From Ureibacillus sinduriensis BLB-1 = JCM 15800 (lineage in GTDB: Bacteria > Bacillota > Bacilli > Bacillales_A > Planococcaceae), in NCBI RefSeq assembly GCF_000772955.1, contig NZ_JPVO01000055.1, forward strand, positions 124,001 through 188,000: a stretch of 64,000 nt of DNA, read 5' to 3'. Below are positions 1-8,994 of this stretch, in pieces. The notes beneath the pieces were generated by a model. That model ran no database searches, was not told the origin of the DNA, and worked only from the letters and a program-made list of their open reading frames with translations. The position numbers and the translations under genes were made by a program. The stretch's first letter is position 1; every line of letters starts with the position of its first letter.

Positions 1-2
1 CA

Positions 3-779
3 AGCGAGTTTTTTATGTTTGCCGTAAACAATGGTGTTGTAACGCAAGCATATACGAATGCAGAAATGTCTGATATTAGTCCTTATAAAATGGGGCAATC
101 TCTCGAAGACATTTATGGTATGTCGATTATAGATTCAGAAGTGAGCACAACAATCGAAGATAATGTTTATACGTTTTCGATGAGTGAAGATGATATGAAT
201 ACGAGGATTTTAACGAAGTTCGATAGTCTTTTCGCACAGCTTTATATCGACAGTGAAACAGGTACGTTAAGCGGCGTTCGATTTATGGACAGCAGAACGT
301 TGGTCATACACCGTCCCTATGAAATGTCTTTTGTCGGCAAGTTGTTGTCACCGCCTAATCCAACTTCCTATCTAATAGAAGAAAGTAATAGGTCGAATGC
401 AACGCAAATTTATGACTTGTTGAATGTATTCCGAGTCAACAATGAACTACCGATCCTGGCCGCTCATGATGCTGCAACAATGGTTGCTATGGAGCATAGT
501 GAAGAAATGTATTCCCAAAGTTATTTGTCCCATGAATCACCAACCAAGGGGTCCTTAAAGGAAAGATTGGAATCTGAAAAAATCGAGTATAAGAACGCAG
601 AGGAAAATATCGCCACCTCCTATATTGACTCGATTGAGGCAGTACATGGATGGCTAAATTCAAATGCACATCGCAAGTATATGCTGGATGAGTCGTATAC
701 TCATGTGGGATCTGGATCATTCATGAACTATTATACTCAAATCTTTATTGAAGAAGAGATGGGTCAATTGGAAGAATAA
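3..779 (+). CDS. ylbC: CAP/SCP-domain protein, YlbC-like, 5' partial
   Basis: The reading frame is already open at the left edge: codons before the first ATG (base 15) continue without a stop, so the gene begins outside the window. The first ~85 visible residues resemble the domain found upstream of CAP domains in Bacillus YlbC (VVTQAYTN, then SPYKMGQS). Residues ~130-250 form a CAP (cysteine-rich secretory/antigen 5/PR-1) domain. Its hallmarks are the region of VAMEHSEEM, the SHESP segment, AEENIATS and GWLNSNAHR, which carry the conserved His/Glu cleft residues of bacterial CAP proteins. Such proteins are usually exported and act at the cell surface; no enzymatic role is established. The B. 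subtilis protein is about 346 residues, so roughly 85-90 N-terminal residues, including any signal peptide, are missing. A hairpin with a T-run follows. Confidence 0.85.
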   Translation, partial: SEFFMFAVNNGVVTQAYTNAEMSDISPYKMGQSLEDIYGMSIIDSEVSTTIEDNVYTFSMSEDDMNTRILTKFDSLFAQLYIDSETGTLSGVRFMDSRTLVIHRPYEMSFVGKLLSPPNPTSYLIEESNRSNATQIYDLLNVFRVNNELPILAAHDAATMVAMEHSEEMYSQSYLSHESPTKGSLKERLESEKIEYKNAEENIATSYIDSIEAVHGWLNSNAHRKYMLDESYTHVGSGSFMNYYTQIFIEEEMGQLEE

Positions 780-790
780 AGTGTTAACGG

Positions 791-832
791 ACCTCCTAGT
801 CGAGTAGATTGGCTATAGAGGTTCTTTTTTTA
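791..832 (+). terminator. Rho-independent terminator after ylbC
   Basis: ACCTC (791-795) can pair with GAGGT (818-822), extended by TAG/CTA, and is followed by a run of Ts. The loop is long, so this is a moderate-quality terminator. Confidence 0.55.
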
Positions 833-907
833 TAATAATTTTTAAGCCACGAAAATTTAGTGTCACTATTGGAACCTAGGCATAAAATAGGGAAAAGGAG
901 TGACAGC

Positions 908-2383
908 TTGCAACTAGCAGAACTTTTAAAAGAATGGCCATGTACAGTAAAAGGTGGTTCTATTCGAGTTGAAGTAACTGGAATTGAGGATTATGCACAA
1001 GGTGTCAAAGATGGCGATTTATTCATCGTACGTAAAGGCCGAAAATCCGATGGTTTAAAATATGTGGATATGGCCATAAAAAATGGGGCAATCGGTATCG
1101 TCATTGAAGATGAAAAGCAGTTGGATTCTCTAAAATTAACTGTTCCGGTCATCTGGGTTCCCAACGTCTTGAAATTTATGTCATATAGTGCTGCAAAACT
1201 AAATCAATTTCCGGCTGATGCAATGCAAGTTATCGCAATTACAGGTACAAATGGAAAAACAACAGTTAGTCATTTTATCGGACAGATACTACACGCACTA
1301 CATAAAAACGTAATAGTCATTGGAACAAATGGAATCTACATTAACGGTGTTGAAGTAAATATAGATTACGAGCATTTAACTACACTTCAGCCGAAACATC
1401 TACACAAGATATTGAAAATAGCGGTTAGCCGTGGTGTGGAATATGTCGTCTTGGAAGCTTCCTCTATGGGGCTTGCAAAACATCGCCTGGACGATTGTTC
1501 GATCGATATTGGGGTCTTCTTAAATTTGGCGGAGGATCATATTGAAGATCATGGGTCCTATGATAAATATAAAGCTGCCAAACAACTGCTTGCCACACTT
1601 TCAGATCAACTTGTTTTAAATGGGGACGATTCCTTTTGTCGAACAGTAGGTCTCCAAGCAAAAAAGAAAAAGGCTTATTTTGGTCTTGGAAATCGAGTGG
1701 ATTATCAACTCCAGCTCCTTGCTGAAGGGCTGACGACCTCAACATGTTGCCTGCAAAGCAATAAGGGTCAGAAAGTATTCGCGGTTCCTTTTGTCGGGGA
1801 GCACCATTTACAAAACACGATTGCAGCCATTACAGCTGTAAGTGAACTTGGTTTTTCCATAGAGGATATTTGTGAGGCCGTAAATAAGCTTACTTTGCCG
1901 GATGGCCGGCTAGAAGTAATTGAAAATAATTTAGACATCGATATTTATATTGATTATGCACATACAGAAGCAGCATTAAGAGCAGTTTTGCAAACTTTGA
2001 ACAAAACTGTCAAACGAAATTTAGTTGTCATATTCAGCTGCGGCGGTGACCGGGATAAACACAAAAGAATCAAGATGGGTGCTGTTGCCTCAAAATATGC
2101 AGACATGATTTATTTGACGACGGATAACCCTCGCAGCGAAGATCCCGAACTCATCAACGCTCAAATTGCTGCGGGATTTTCTCCGAAACAACAGTACGAA
2201 ATGATATTAGACAGGGGAGAGGCGATTGAAACGGCAATCCGTAAGGCAAAAAAAGGGGATACTATTTTAATTGCTGGAAAAGGTCACGAAACAACACAAA
2301 CAATAGGTTCGGTGGAAATTAACTTCTCTGATTATGAAAGCGTGAAACTTGCACTCGATAAAGTGTCAAGAGATCTTGTGTAG
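908..2383 (+). CDS. murE: MurE-family UDP-MurNAc-tripeptide synthetase
   Basis: ATP-dependent cytoplasmic ligase that adds the third amino acid to UDP-MurNAc-L-Ala-D-Glu. I start it at TTG 908 because AAAAGGAG at 893-900 sits 7 nt upstream; an in-frame GTG at 860 has no ribosome site. That gives 491 residues, normal for MurE. Visible: N-terminal substrate domain (GVKDGDLFIVRKG, SDGLKY), P-loop TGTNGKTT near residue 113, the C-terminal FSCGGDRDKHKR segment, DNPRSEDP near 400, and the closing GKGHE motif near 460. In characterised MurE enzymes DNPR marks meso-diaminopimelate specificity, whereas lysine-adding enzymes carry other residues (for example DNPA). The centre is divergent: LTTLQP where NTTPE is usual, LEASSMGL where EVSSHAL is usual, and LNLAEDHIEDHGS where TNLTQDHLDYH is usual. 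The gene stands alone where B. subtilis has ylbD/ylbE, and the dcw cluster downstream has no murE. Confidence 0.85.
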   Translation: MQLAELLKEWPCTVKGGSIRVEVTGIEDYAQGVKDGDLFIVRKGRKSDGLKYVDMAIKNGAIGIVIEDEKQLDSLKLTVPVIWVPNVLKFMSYSAAKLNQFPADAMQVIAITGTNGKTTVSHFIGQILHALHKNVIVIGTNGIYINGVEVNIDYEHLTTLQPKHLHKILKIAVSRGVEYVVLEASSMGLAKHRLDDCSIDIGVFLNLAEDHIEDHGSYDKYKAAKQLLATLSDQLVLNGDDSFCRTVGLQAKKKKAYFGLGNRVDYQLQLLAEGLTTSTCCLQSNKGQKVFAVPFVGEHHLQNTIAAITAVSELGFSIEDICEAVNKLTLPDGRLEVIENNLDIDIYIDYAHTEAALRAVLQTLNKTVKRNLVVIFSCGGDRDKHKRIKMGAVASKYADMIYLTTDNPRSEDPELINAQIAAGFSPKQQYEMILDRGEAIETAIRKAKKGDTILIAGKGHETTQTIGSVEINFSDYESVKLALDKVSRDLV

Positions 2384-2395
2384 AACTAAGGGTGT

Positions 2396-2430
2396 CCCAA
2401 AAGTTGTTTATTAAACTTTTGGGATTTTTT
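2396..2430 (+). terminator. Rho-independent terminator after murE
   Basis: Perfect 10-bp stem CCCAAAAGTT (2396-2405) / AACTTTTGGG (2414-2423), 8-nt loop, then ATTTTTT. Confidence 0.92.
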
Positions 2431-2498
2431 GCGGGTGCAAAACGTTTATTTTTCATAGATTCATAATAATGCAAAAACCGAATGCCATTCGTCTTTGT

Positions 2499-2508
2499 TT
2501 TGTCGAAA
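2499..2508 (+). promoter_or_regulatory. Candidate Spo0A box upstream of ylbF
   Basis: TTTGTCGAAA matches the published 0A-box consensus TTTGTCRAA at every position. It lies about 130 nt before the ylbF start. One such 9-mer could occur by chance in a window this size, so this is a candidate only. Confidence 0.35.
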
Positions 2509-2637
2509 TATGGCCCACCTCTACATTTTTGGGATTTTACAGCAACAAAAATAAATCCCCCACTAAAATTCGTAACTTCTTAATACAAATTTCTTTAGAA
2601 TTCTGCTATGATTGGTGATAGTAGATTGGAGGAAATA

Positions 2638-3090
2638 ATGATGATAATGACATCAGAATGGGCCTTCATCTTAGATGAAGCAGATGAAATAAGTGCGATG
2701 ATTCTTTCATCAGAACAAGCTCAAAGGTTGCGCAATGCATATGAGGATGTTTATGGTGATGAAAATCTGGTCCACCAAATTTCTGTATTTAAACGCATGA
2801 AAGAACAATATGAGGATGTCCAACGATTTGGCAAATACCATCCTGATTATCATACAATCATGAAGCAAATTCGTCAGCTGAAAAGAAGTCTGGATATAGA
2901 TGAGCGGGTTGCGAATCTGAAGGTAGCAGAAAATGACTTTCAAGACTTGCTAGATGAACTAAGCTTGATTATTGGAAAGTCTGTATCAGAAGCTGTAAAG
3001 GTTCCGGTAAGTAATCCGTTCTTTGCAACAAGCTCTTCTTCTTGTGGAACGGGCTGTGGGACTGGTGGAAGCTGTTCTTGCTCAGCTTAA
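2638..3090 (+). CDS. ylbF: YlbF (RicF), Y-complex subunit
   Basis: Small all-helical protein of the YlbF/YmcA family. In B. subtilis it forms the Y (Ric) complex with YmcA and YaaT, which promotes RNase Y-dependent mRNA maturation and is needed for competence, biofilm formation and Spo0A-dependent sporulation. The segment EQYEDVQRFGKYHPDYHTI is nearly identical to B. subtilis YlbF. The C-terminus CGTGCGTGGSCSCSA carries four cysteines of the type that ligate the Fe-S cluster in the Ric complex. I start at ATG 2638 because GGAGG at 2628-2632 is 5 nt upstream (an ATG at 2641 is equally possible); upstream in-frame codons lack a ribosome site. Length about 150 residues, as expected. Its partner genes are not in this window. 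Confidence 0.95.
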   Translation: MMIMTSEWAFILDEADEISAMILSSEQAQRLRNAYEDVYGDENLVHQISVFKRMKEQYEDVQRFGKYHPDYHTIMKQIRQLKRSLDIDERVANLKVAENDFQDLLDELSLIIGKSVSEAVKVPVSNPFFATSSSSCGTGCGTGGSCSCSA

Positions 3091-3117
3091 AAGGACAATC
3101 TTTTTGTATAACTAATA

Positions 3118-3151
3118 AAGGGTGACTCAATTGTGGGTCACCCTTATATTT
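3118..3151. terminator. Bidirectional terminator between ylbF and the phosphodiesterase gene
   Basis: AAGGGTGAC (3118-3126) pairs perfectly with GTCACCCTT (3137-3145). A T-rich tract follows on the plus strand and an A-tract precedes it, so it can serve both convergent genes. Confidence 0.85.
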
Positions 3152-4077
3152 TATTCAGCTTCGTTTGACTCTTCCGCCATACTTTGTAGAACTGAAACAG
3201 CAATATCAGGCCGGTCCGTAATGATTCCCTTTGCACCATTTTTGACAAGGCTTACCATCGTATCCTCATCATCTATCGTCCAGTAGTGGACTGGAATGTT
3301 CAGCTTTGCTAAAAAGGCGATGAACCTTGGAGAATCCAATGAAACCATACCGTGTTTCACAGGAATTTGGAATACGTCCACTTTTGGGTGATACAGGTGT
3401 CCAAATTGACTTGTGAATGCTGTAAAGGCTTTTCTTACATCATTTTCCCCTGCCCCCAAAGCAACTTGGTTTTGGGCATATAGATTGAAACGATCCACTT
3501 GCTCACTATAAAAACTTGTGATGACAATGCGGTTTTGTGCATCGAATTCTTCGATGAGCCTCCATAGTTTGGAAGGCATCAGGCTTCCTTCATACGTGTC
3601 AGGATGATCTTTAATATCGATATTAATATACATATTGGGGAAAGCTTCGAACAGTTCGCGCAAACTAACGATTTCTACCATTTCCTCCTTATATGGGAAT
3701 TCTCCATCCAAATCTTCAAAATGGTATCCGAAATTTAGTTGTTTTAATTCCTGTAAAGTATAATCTTTTACGGATCCCGTACCATCGCTGGTGCGATCCA
3801 CTGTTTCATCATGGAATACGACAATTTCCTCATCTTTTGTTAAGCGTATATCAATTTCAAAACCATCCACTCCAAGAGAATGCGCTTTTTCAAAAGCAAT
3901 CATTGTATGCTCTGGGGCTAAGCGGGAGCCTCCTCGATGAGCAAGTACGATTGGTCTGCCGTATTGCAGAACTTCTTTATCTTCTCTTTTTTGAGGTTTA
4001 ATGATCGCTTTACTGCCTGCCCAAGCTGCCGCACTGGCCGCTGCAATCGCAATCGCTACTTTTGTTTTTTTACCCAT
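3151..4077 (-). CDS. Glycerophosphodiester phosphodiesterase (GDPD family), membrane-anchored
   Basis: Hydrolyses glycerophosphodiesters to glycerol-3-phosphate and an alcohol. An N-terminal hydrophobic Ala-rich stretch (residues ~7-22, after KKTK) looks like a signal anchor, so the enzyme probably acts at or outside the membrane. GDPD signatures: LAHRGGSRLAPEHT with catalytic His47, GFEIDIRLTKD supplying the metal-binding Glu/Asp pair, VVFHDETVDRTSDGTG with the second catalytic His89, and near the end YWTIDDEDTM and GAKGIITDRPD, typical of the C-terminal strand of this TIM barrel. Its 308 residues are normal. GGAGG lies 5-10 nt before the ATG on the minus strand. The gene is inserted, convergently, in the ylbF-ylbG interval; the two are adjacent in B. 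subtilis. Confidence 0.93.
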   Translation of the reverse strand: MGKKTKVAIAIAAASAAAWAGSKAIIKPQKREDKEVLQYGRPIVLAHRGGSRLAPEHTMIAFEKAHSLGVDGFEIDIRLTKDEEIVVFHDETVDRTSDGTGSVKDYTLQELKQLNFGYHFEDLDGEFPYKEEMVEIVSLRELFEAFPNMYINIDIKDHPDTYEGSLMPSKLWRLIEEFDAQNRIVITSFYSEQVDRFNLYAQNQVALGAGENDVRKAFTAFTSQFGHLYHPKVDVFQIPVKHGMVSLDSPRFIAFLAKLNIPVHYWTIDDEDTMVSLVKNGAKGIITDRPDIAVSVLQSMAEESNEAE

Positions 4078-4412
4078 GAAAATCCTCCTTCAATCCTGGC
4101 TGAGTGTTTAGTATTCAACATTGTTTTTCGTCAGTAATCATCATTTTTGATGTTGAGCAAGTACCTCTTGGAAAATGGTCATTTTAAGTCAACTTTCATT
4201 TGGTGAGATATTCTTTTGAAGTTAAGGAGATACTCAAGAAAGTAGTATTTTGTCACCACCGGTATGGTCCTAAGTAAATAAAATGAAAGTAAAAGAATTG
4301 TAAATTCTCTCTAGATGATTATAACGGAAATTATACACGGGTGTCACTAAACTCTGTTGCTATCAAAATTGACATTATGGTATTCTTTTATGTAAGAAAT
4401 GAGGGAAATGAA
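4078..4412. other. Intergenic region upstream of the divergent phosphodiesterase and ylbG genes
   Basis: Holds the minus-strand Shine-Dalgarno GGAGG of the phosphodiesterase gene next to its start and, for ylbG, a loose promoter candidate (TTGTAA, about 16 nt, TATAAC, ending near 4333). I see no RNA gene or convincing repeat here. Confidence 0.4.
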
Positions 4413-4685
4413 ATGCAAGAACGACAAGGGTTAATTGTATACATTCATCAGCTGAAACATGCAAAAAGTTTAAGGAAATATGGACATGTACATTATATTT
4501 CTCGAAAACTGAAATATGTTGTGATTTATTGTAATCGCCAAGAAATTGAAGGCACAAAATATAAAATACAACGCCTCCCTTTTGTGAAAGACGTTGTAGA
4601 ATCGTATCGCCCATTTTTGAAAACAGAGTTTGAAAATGCCAAACCGGACAAAGCGAAGGAATATGATTATAAAGTTGGTTTATAA
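4413..4685 (+). CDS. ylbG: YlbG family protein (UPF0298)
   Basis: A 90-residue protein of unknown function. The match to B. subtilis YlbG is extended: [22 protein letters not shown], then [30 protein letters not shown] and a C-terminal [12 protein letters not shown] start at ATG 4413 (GAGGG at 4401-4405, spacing 7), matching the known N-terminus; the frame is open upstream to 4341 but without a ribosome site. In B. subtilis it directly follows ylbF; here the phosphodiesterase gene intervenes. No domain or catalytic motif suggests a reaction. Confidence 0.9.
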   Translation: MQERQGLIVYIHQLKHAKSLRKYGHVHYISRKLKYVVIYCNRQEIEGTKYKIQRLPFVKDVVESYRPFLKTEFENAKPDKAKEYDYKVGL

Positions 4686-4726
4686 ATAGTTTTTTTAAAA
4701 GAATAGAATCCTTATCTTGCCCGTTT

Positions 4727-4886
4727 GAAGGTGCTAGCTCCTTGCGCAGTTAGGAATCGCCTGCGAAGACAAAGAGCGTCCTTTTGTTGGATTCTTCCAA
4801 TAGTTGAGGCGCACACGATGTGCGTCATGTCGGCGATGCAACAGGACGTTGCGATTTCGCCGACGCGGAGCTGATCGAGCACCTTC
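4727..4886. repeat. Hairpin-forming intergenic repeat-like element
   Basis: About 160 bp of markedly higher GC than its surroundings, bounded by GAAGGTGCT (4727-4735) and its exact complement AGCACCTTC (4878-4886), with AGCTCC (4736-4741) / GGAGCT (4867-4872) stacked inside. Internal hairpins include GCGCAC/GTGCGT and CGGCGA...TCGCCG enclosing GCAAC/GTTGC. No ORF. The architecture is that of an interspersed palindromic element or non-autonomous repeat; a second locus at 35043-35281 has the same style. Confidence 0.6.
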
Positions 4887-4893
4887 CGCTTTT

Positions 4894-5283
4894 CTATTGT
4901 TTTGGGGGGATAAAATGATTCATTCGTAAAATGCCGATTAAATGCTGGTAAAACAGTACCGGCTCAGAAAAAACCGAGGAGTGTTTAATCTCCATCGGGA
5001 TGGCTTTTTTTCCTAGTTCATGCAAAGTATCTTCAAATATTTCAAGTCGTTTAGAAGGTTTATCAGGATTATATGGAATTCCTTCACGACATACATATAT
5101 CGGCATAAACTTACTATCTCCAACCGGTTTTAAAGCGACGGCGATGGAAGCAACCTGTGAATCACCTTTGTTTGAGATAAAAATAAAAGCATGATGATAT
5201 CTTTTTTCATTTGTTTTGATGAGTTCACACAGTTCATAAATGTCTCCATACCCTCGTCCGAGTTCAATAAATTGTTGAATCAA
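4894..5283 (-). CDS. Conserved hypothetical protein (YlbA/DUF7147-like)
   Basis: Encodes 129 residues starting at a TTG (AAAGGA about 10 nt upstream). The opening IQQFIELGRGYGDIYELCELI and the central ASIAVALKPVG...MPIYVCREGIPYNPDKPSKR resemble small Bacillus proteins of the YlbA/DUF7147 kind as I recall them. No signal peptide, membrane segment or catalytic motif is visible, so it is probably cytoplasmic. It is divergent from the next gene, with 55 nt between their starts. Function unknown; the family name is from memory and should be treated as tentative. Confidence 0.65.
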   Translation of the reverse strand: MIQQFIELGRGYGDIYELCELIKTNEKRYHHAFIFISNKGDSQVASIAVALKPVGDSKFMPIYVCREGIPYNPDKPSKRLEIFEDTLHELGKKAIPMEIKHSSVFSEPVLFYQHLIGILRMNHFIPPKQ

Positions 5284-5338
5284 CTTTCACACATCCTTTC
5301 CGATAACAATAGTATCACGACGAAAGGGGGGAAGGCAC

Positions 5339-6748
5339 ATGAAATATGCAATTAGTTTTTTGGGAATTTTACTGCTCGTAATTTGCGGGACGCTTTTCCT
5401 TCAGTATCAAGTGTTTTCAGATAAACTTGATACCGAAGAAGGTGATTTTACATATACTCAGGAAATTGAAATTACATATCGAAGTGGAAGTTTAGATATC
5501 CGTCAGCATATACACAATTTAACAGACCAGTCCATCGATTTATCTTGGCCGAACTTAGCCATCAGTACAGATTGTTTTTTAGAAACCGAGACGAGCTGCG
5601 AACGTTTGAGCGAGGACAAAACAAAATTAAAGGCTTCTACGAATAGAAATGTTTCTCTATCGTACATCATTCCATTAGAGGGTGGGCTTCAGTCCAACCG
5701 TTTATTAAAGGATATTTTTGTAACGCTTAAAAATGGGGATGCAGGATATTCTACTGTACATATTTCAACAGATAGTGAAGTGAAAGGGCAATGGATAACT
5801 GGTTTACCGTTAATAGGAAATCAGTCGTTATCCATGGTCAACTATTCAATGTTTGGTGGGACAGGAGATATTTCGGAAATTTATTGGCAAAGCGGAGTAA
5901 TGGGTATTCATGAAGTGACAGACCATTTATCAATTTATTCGCATAAGCGTCCGGACGAAAATCTACTAAAAAAATTAAAAAATTTAACAACTTTGAGTGA
6001 AGATCATATAGTCGTTGTCCAAGGTAAGAATAATCCTGTTCAACAAGGAAACCGTATTTTCTTTACAGACGAGCTTTCAATTGCTTCGATGAAAGATAAG
6101 GTAATTCTTTCGCAAGTTAAAGCATCGTATGGTCTGGAAGGAGCTCCACAGTGGTTAAGTGAAGTGATTGCCTCATTTTTAACCGGTTCTCCAGTTGGCA
6201 GCAATAAATCGATTGAAATGGTCAAGACTTTGAATAGCGAACTGTCGGACACTCAGAAACTGAACTGGGTAGAAAAATTGAATGACCTTAAAAGGACCGA
6301 TGTTACATCGGAAAAATTGGACGATTTATTAACGGAAATTTTTGGTCAACCTACGGAATACTTCGCGATGAATGAAAAGACTGATCGAATTCACCCGTTC
6401 TTGTTCAATGACGGCAGGAAAGTGTATGTTGAAAGTGAATTAAGAGAAAATGTGAAGGTGATTTTGGAAGACGGACAAGTTCTCTATCCTCTTGAACCGT
6501 TGTTGAAAAGCTTAGGTTATCAAACTAACTTGGGGGAAAATGGATATTACGTCCAGAATGAAACGCAAAAGTTTAGATTCCCTCAAGGCTACGGGTTTTA
6601 TGTTTACAATAATCAACGATATAATACAATTTCCGAACCACTTACGCTTATAGCCGATACACTTTATATGGAAGAGACATGGTTGCAAAAATTATTTAGT
6701 GTAGATATACAAAAGAATGAGGATTCGATAACGATTAAACAGCAATAA
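5339..6748 (+). CDS. Membrane-anchored/secreted protein with C-terminal stalk (copper amine oxidase N-like) domain
   Basis: A 469-residue protein I do not recognise as a named family. Residues 3-23 are a single hydrophobic segment (signal peptide or anchor) followed by an extracellular-looking region. Residues ~35-215 look beta-rich (ITYRSGSLDIRQHIHN, RNVSLSYIIPLEGG). The middle ~215-345 is mixed and helical. The last ~95 residues (from about VKVILEDGQVLYPLEPLLKS) have the alternating pattern of the stalk domain also seen at the N-terminus of copper amine oxidases: supply of a value, then PLEPLLKSLGY, NETQKFRFPQG, and a closing DTLYMEETWLQKLFSV. Such domains are common in Bacillales surface proteins and carry no known catalysis. 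Three Cys-free stretches and only two Cys (residues ~80-88, spaced 7) could form one disulfide. It lies just before rsmD, in the position where ylbG and ylbH are neighbours in B. subtilis. Confidence 0.7.
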   Translation: MKYAISFLGILLLVICGTLFLQYQVFSDKLDTEEGDFTYTQEIEITYRSGSLDIRQHIHNLTDQSIDLSWPNLAISTDCFLETETSCERLSEDKTKLKASTNRNVSLSYIIPLEGGLQSNRLLKDIFVTLKNGDAGYSTVHISTDSEVKGQWITGLPLIGNQSLSMVNYSMFGGTGDISEIYWQSGVMGIHEVTDHLSIYSHKRPDENLLKKLKNLTTLSEDHIVVVQGKNNPVQQGNRIFFTDELSIASMKDKVILSQVKASYGLEGAPQWLSEVIASFLTGSPVGSNKSIEMVKTLNSELSDTQKLNWVEKLNDLKRTDVTSEKLDDLLTEIFGQPTEYFAMNEKTDRIHPFLFNDGRKVYVESELRENVKVILEDGQVLYPLEPLLKSLGYQTNLGENGYYVQNETQKFRFPQGYGFYVYNNQRYNTISEPLTLIADTLYMEETWLQKLFSVDIQKNEDSITIKQQ

Positions 6749-6807
6749 TAGACAAAAGATTTAATGAGTTTGGAGCTCTAGCTATTATAAAAGGCTTGGT
6801 GATAAAA

Positions 6808-7880
<1,073 letters not shown>

Positions 7881-7903
7881 CCTAAACATTGCGGTATAAA
7901 ATT

Positions 7904-7941
7904 AACGACAGAACCCTAAAATAGGATTCTGTCGTTTTTTA
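7904..7941 (+). terminator. Rho-independent terminator after coaD
   Basis: AACGACAGA...TCTGTCGTT stem with an inner CTA/TAG pairing, followed by TTTTTT. Confidence 0.92.
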
Positions 7942-7979
7942 TTCCGTAAGCCAAAGGACAGTGATTTGTAGAATGTTTC

Positions 7980-8891
7980 TCACAGGAAGAGCAGATAGAA
8001 CAGGGCAGGAATCAATAAAACATAGAGCACCCTCATCAAAATATATGGTTTTAAGGATAGGTGTTCGCCTTTTGCAATAACGGCAACTTGCATATGGATA
8101 CTCAGTCCCTGGCTTGTTAGAAAGGTAGCCATAAGGACCAGAAGAAGTGTATGTTGATCGGCGAACAGTTCTTGTCCGATTCGCAAACCGTTTGTCATTT
8201 CCAGCATTGCTGCAATCAGCAGCATGACATTATTATGTATGTCAGGGACCAAGCTTTTAACAGAATGCATGACAACCGTATAAATTGTTGTGAAAAAGAT
8301 GATCGTCGCTCCAACAACCAGGACTGTAGGGATACTATCCTTCACACTGCTTGTAAAAGGATTGGTTTGTTTTGTTGCCGGTTCAGGGGTGGCGACAGGT
8401 TTTCCCTTGTCCTCTCTGCGAAAATAAAAAAATACCCCACATAAAATGGAAAGTGAAACGATATGATACAAAATCAAAAACTGCCAGCTGAAAGTTGTAT
8501 CATTTAATAAATCATTGCCGACAAATCCCAATACGAAAAGAGGGCTTGGACTATGACAAATGCTTAAAAGAATATTTGCTTCACGCAGTGATATTTGTTT
8601 GCTTTTTTTCAAATAAGTAATCGTCGCAGCCCCTGTCGGAAATCCCCCAAGAGCGCTGATGCCATATGTTTTAAAATAGAGTTTGAACCTGGATGAGGAA
8701 TTGCTTGTATTTGGCGTTAACCTGATAAACCATTGAGTTAGGATTAAATAGGGCAATAAGTAGGGAAATAGAGCCTCCATAAATAATTCGACACCTAGAT
8801 CTGTACCTTCGTGTGCAATCCCTGGGAAAAATAGTAATAAACAGATTAATGTGATACAAATAAATAAATAGAGTGCAGGAATAAGCATCAT
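7980..8891 (-). CDS. ylbJ: YlbJ-like sporulation membrane protein (GATE/nucleoside-recognition domain), short form
   Basis: Polytopic membrane protein, 303 residues with about seven or eight hydrophobic segments. Similarity to B. subtilis YlbJ lies in FPYLLPYLILTQ, the SALGGFPTGAATITYLKK turn (compare SGFPAGAKITARLRK) and CHSPSPLFVLGFVG (compare TNTSNPLFIFGAV). YlbJ is a mother-cell sporulation protein in B. subtilis with a gate-type fold; the transported substrate is unknown. It is about 100 residues shorter than the B. subtilis protein; the amphipathic linker following the second helix appears deleted. It is divergent from ylbL. A CATATATT (minus strand, 8942-8935) about 44 nt before the start resembles a sigma-E -10, though its -35 is poor. 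Confidence 0.75.
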   Translation of the reverse strand: MMLIPALYLFICITLICLLLFFPGIAHEGTDLGVELFMEALFPYLLPYLILTQWFIRLTPNTSNSSSRFKLYFKTYGISALGGFPTGAATITYLKKSKQISLREANILLSICHSPSPLFVLGFVGNDLLNDTTFSWQFLILYHIVSLSILCGVFFYFRREDKGKPVATPEPATKQTNPFTSSVKDSIPTVLVVGATIIFFTTIYTVVMHSVKSLVPDIHNNVMLLIAAMLEMTNGLRIGQELFADQHTLLLVLMATFLTSQGLSIHMQVAVIAKGEHLSLKPYILMRVLYVLLIPALFYLLFL

Positions 8892-8994
8892 CTCTTTTCA
8901 AATTTTTGTTTTCCATTTCCGCAAATGCTAAACTAATATATGCGATGTGTTAAAAATTTAGTCTTAAAAGGTTACTTTAGGAGGTGCTATACAT

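Noticed and set aside
881-889. CATAAAATA upstream of murE resembling a sigma-K or sigma-E -10
   Set aside because: The matching -35 is absent at correct spacing, and the implied start would fall inside the ribosome-binding site.
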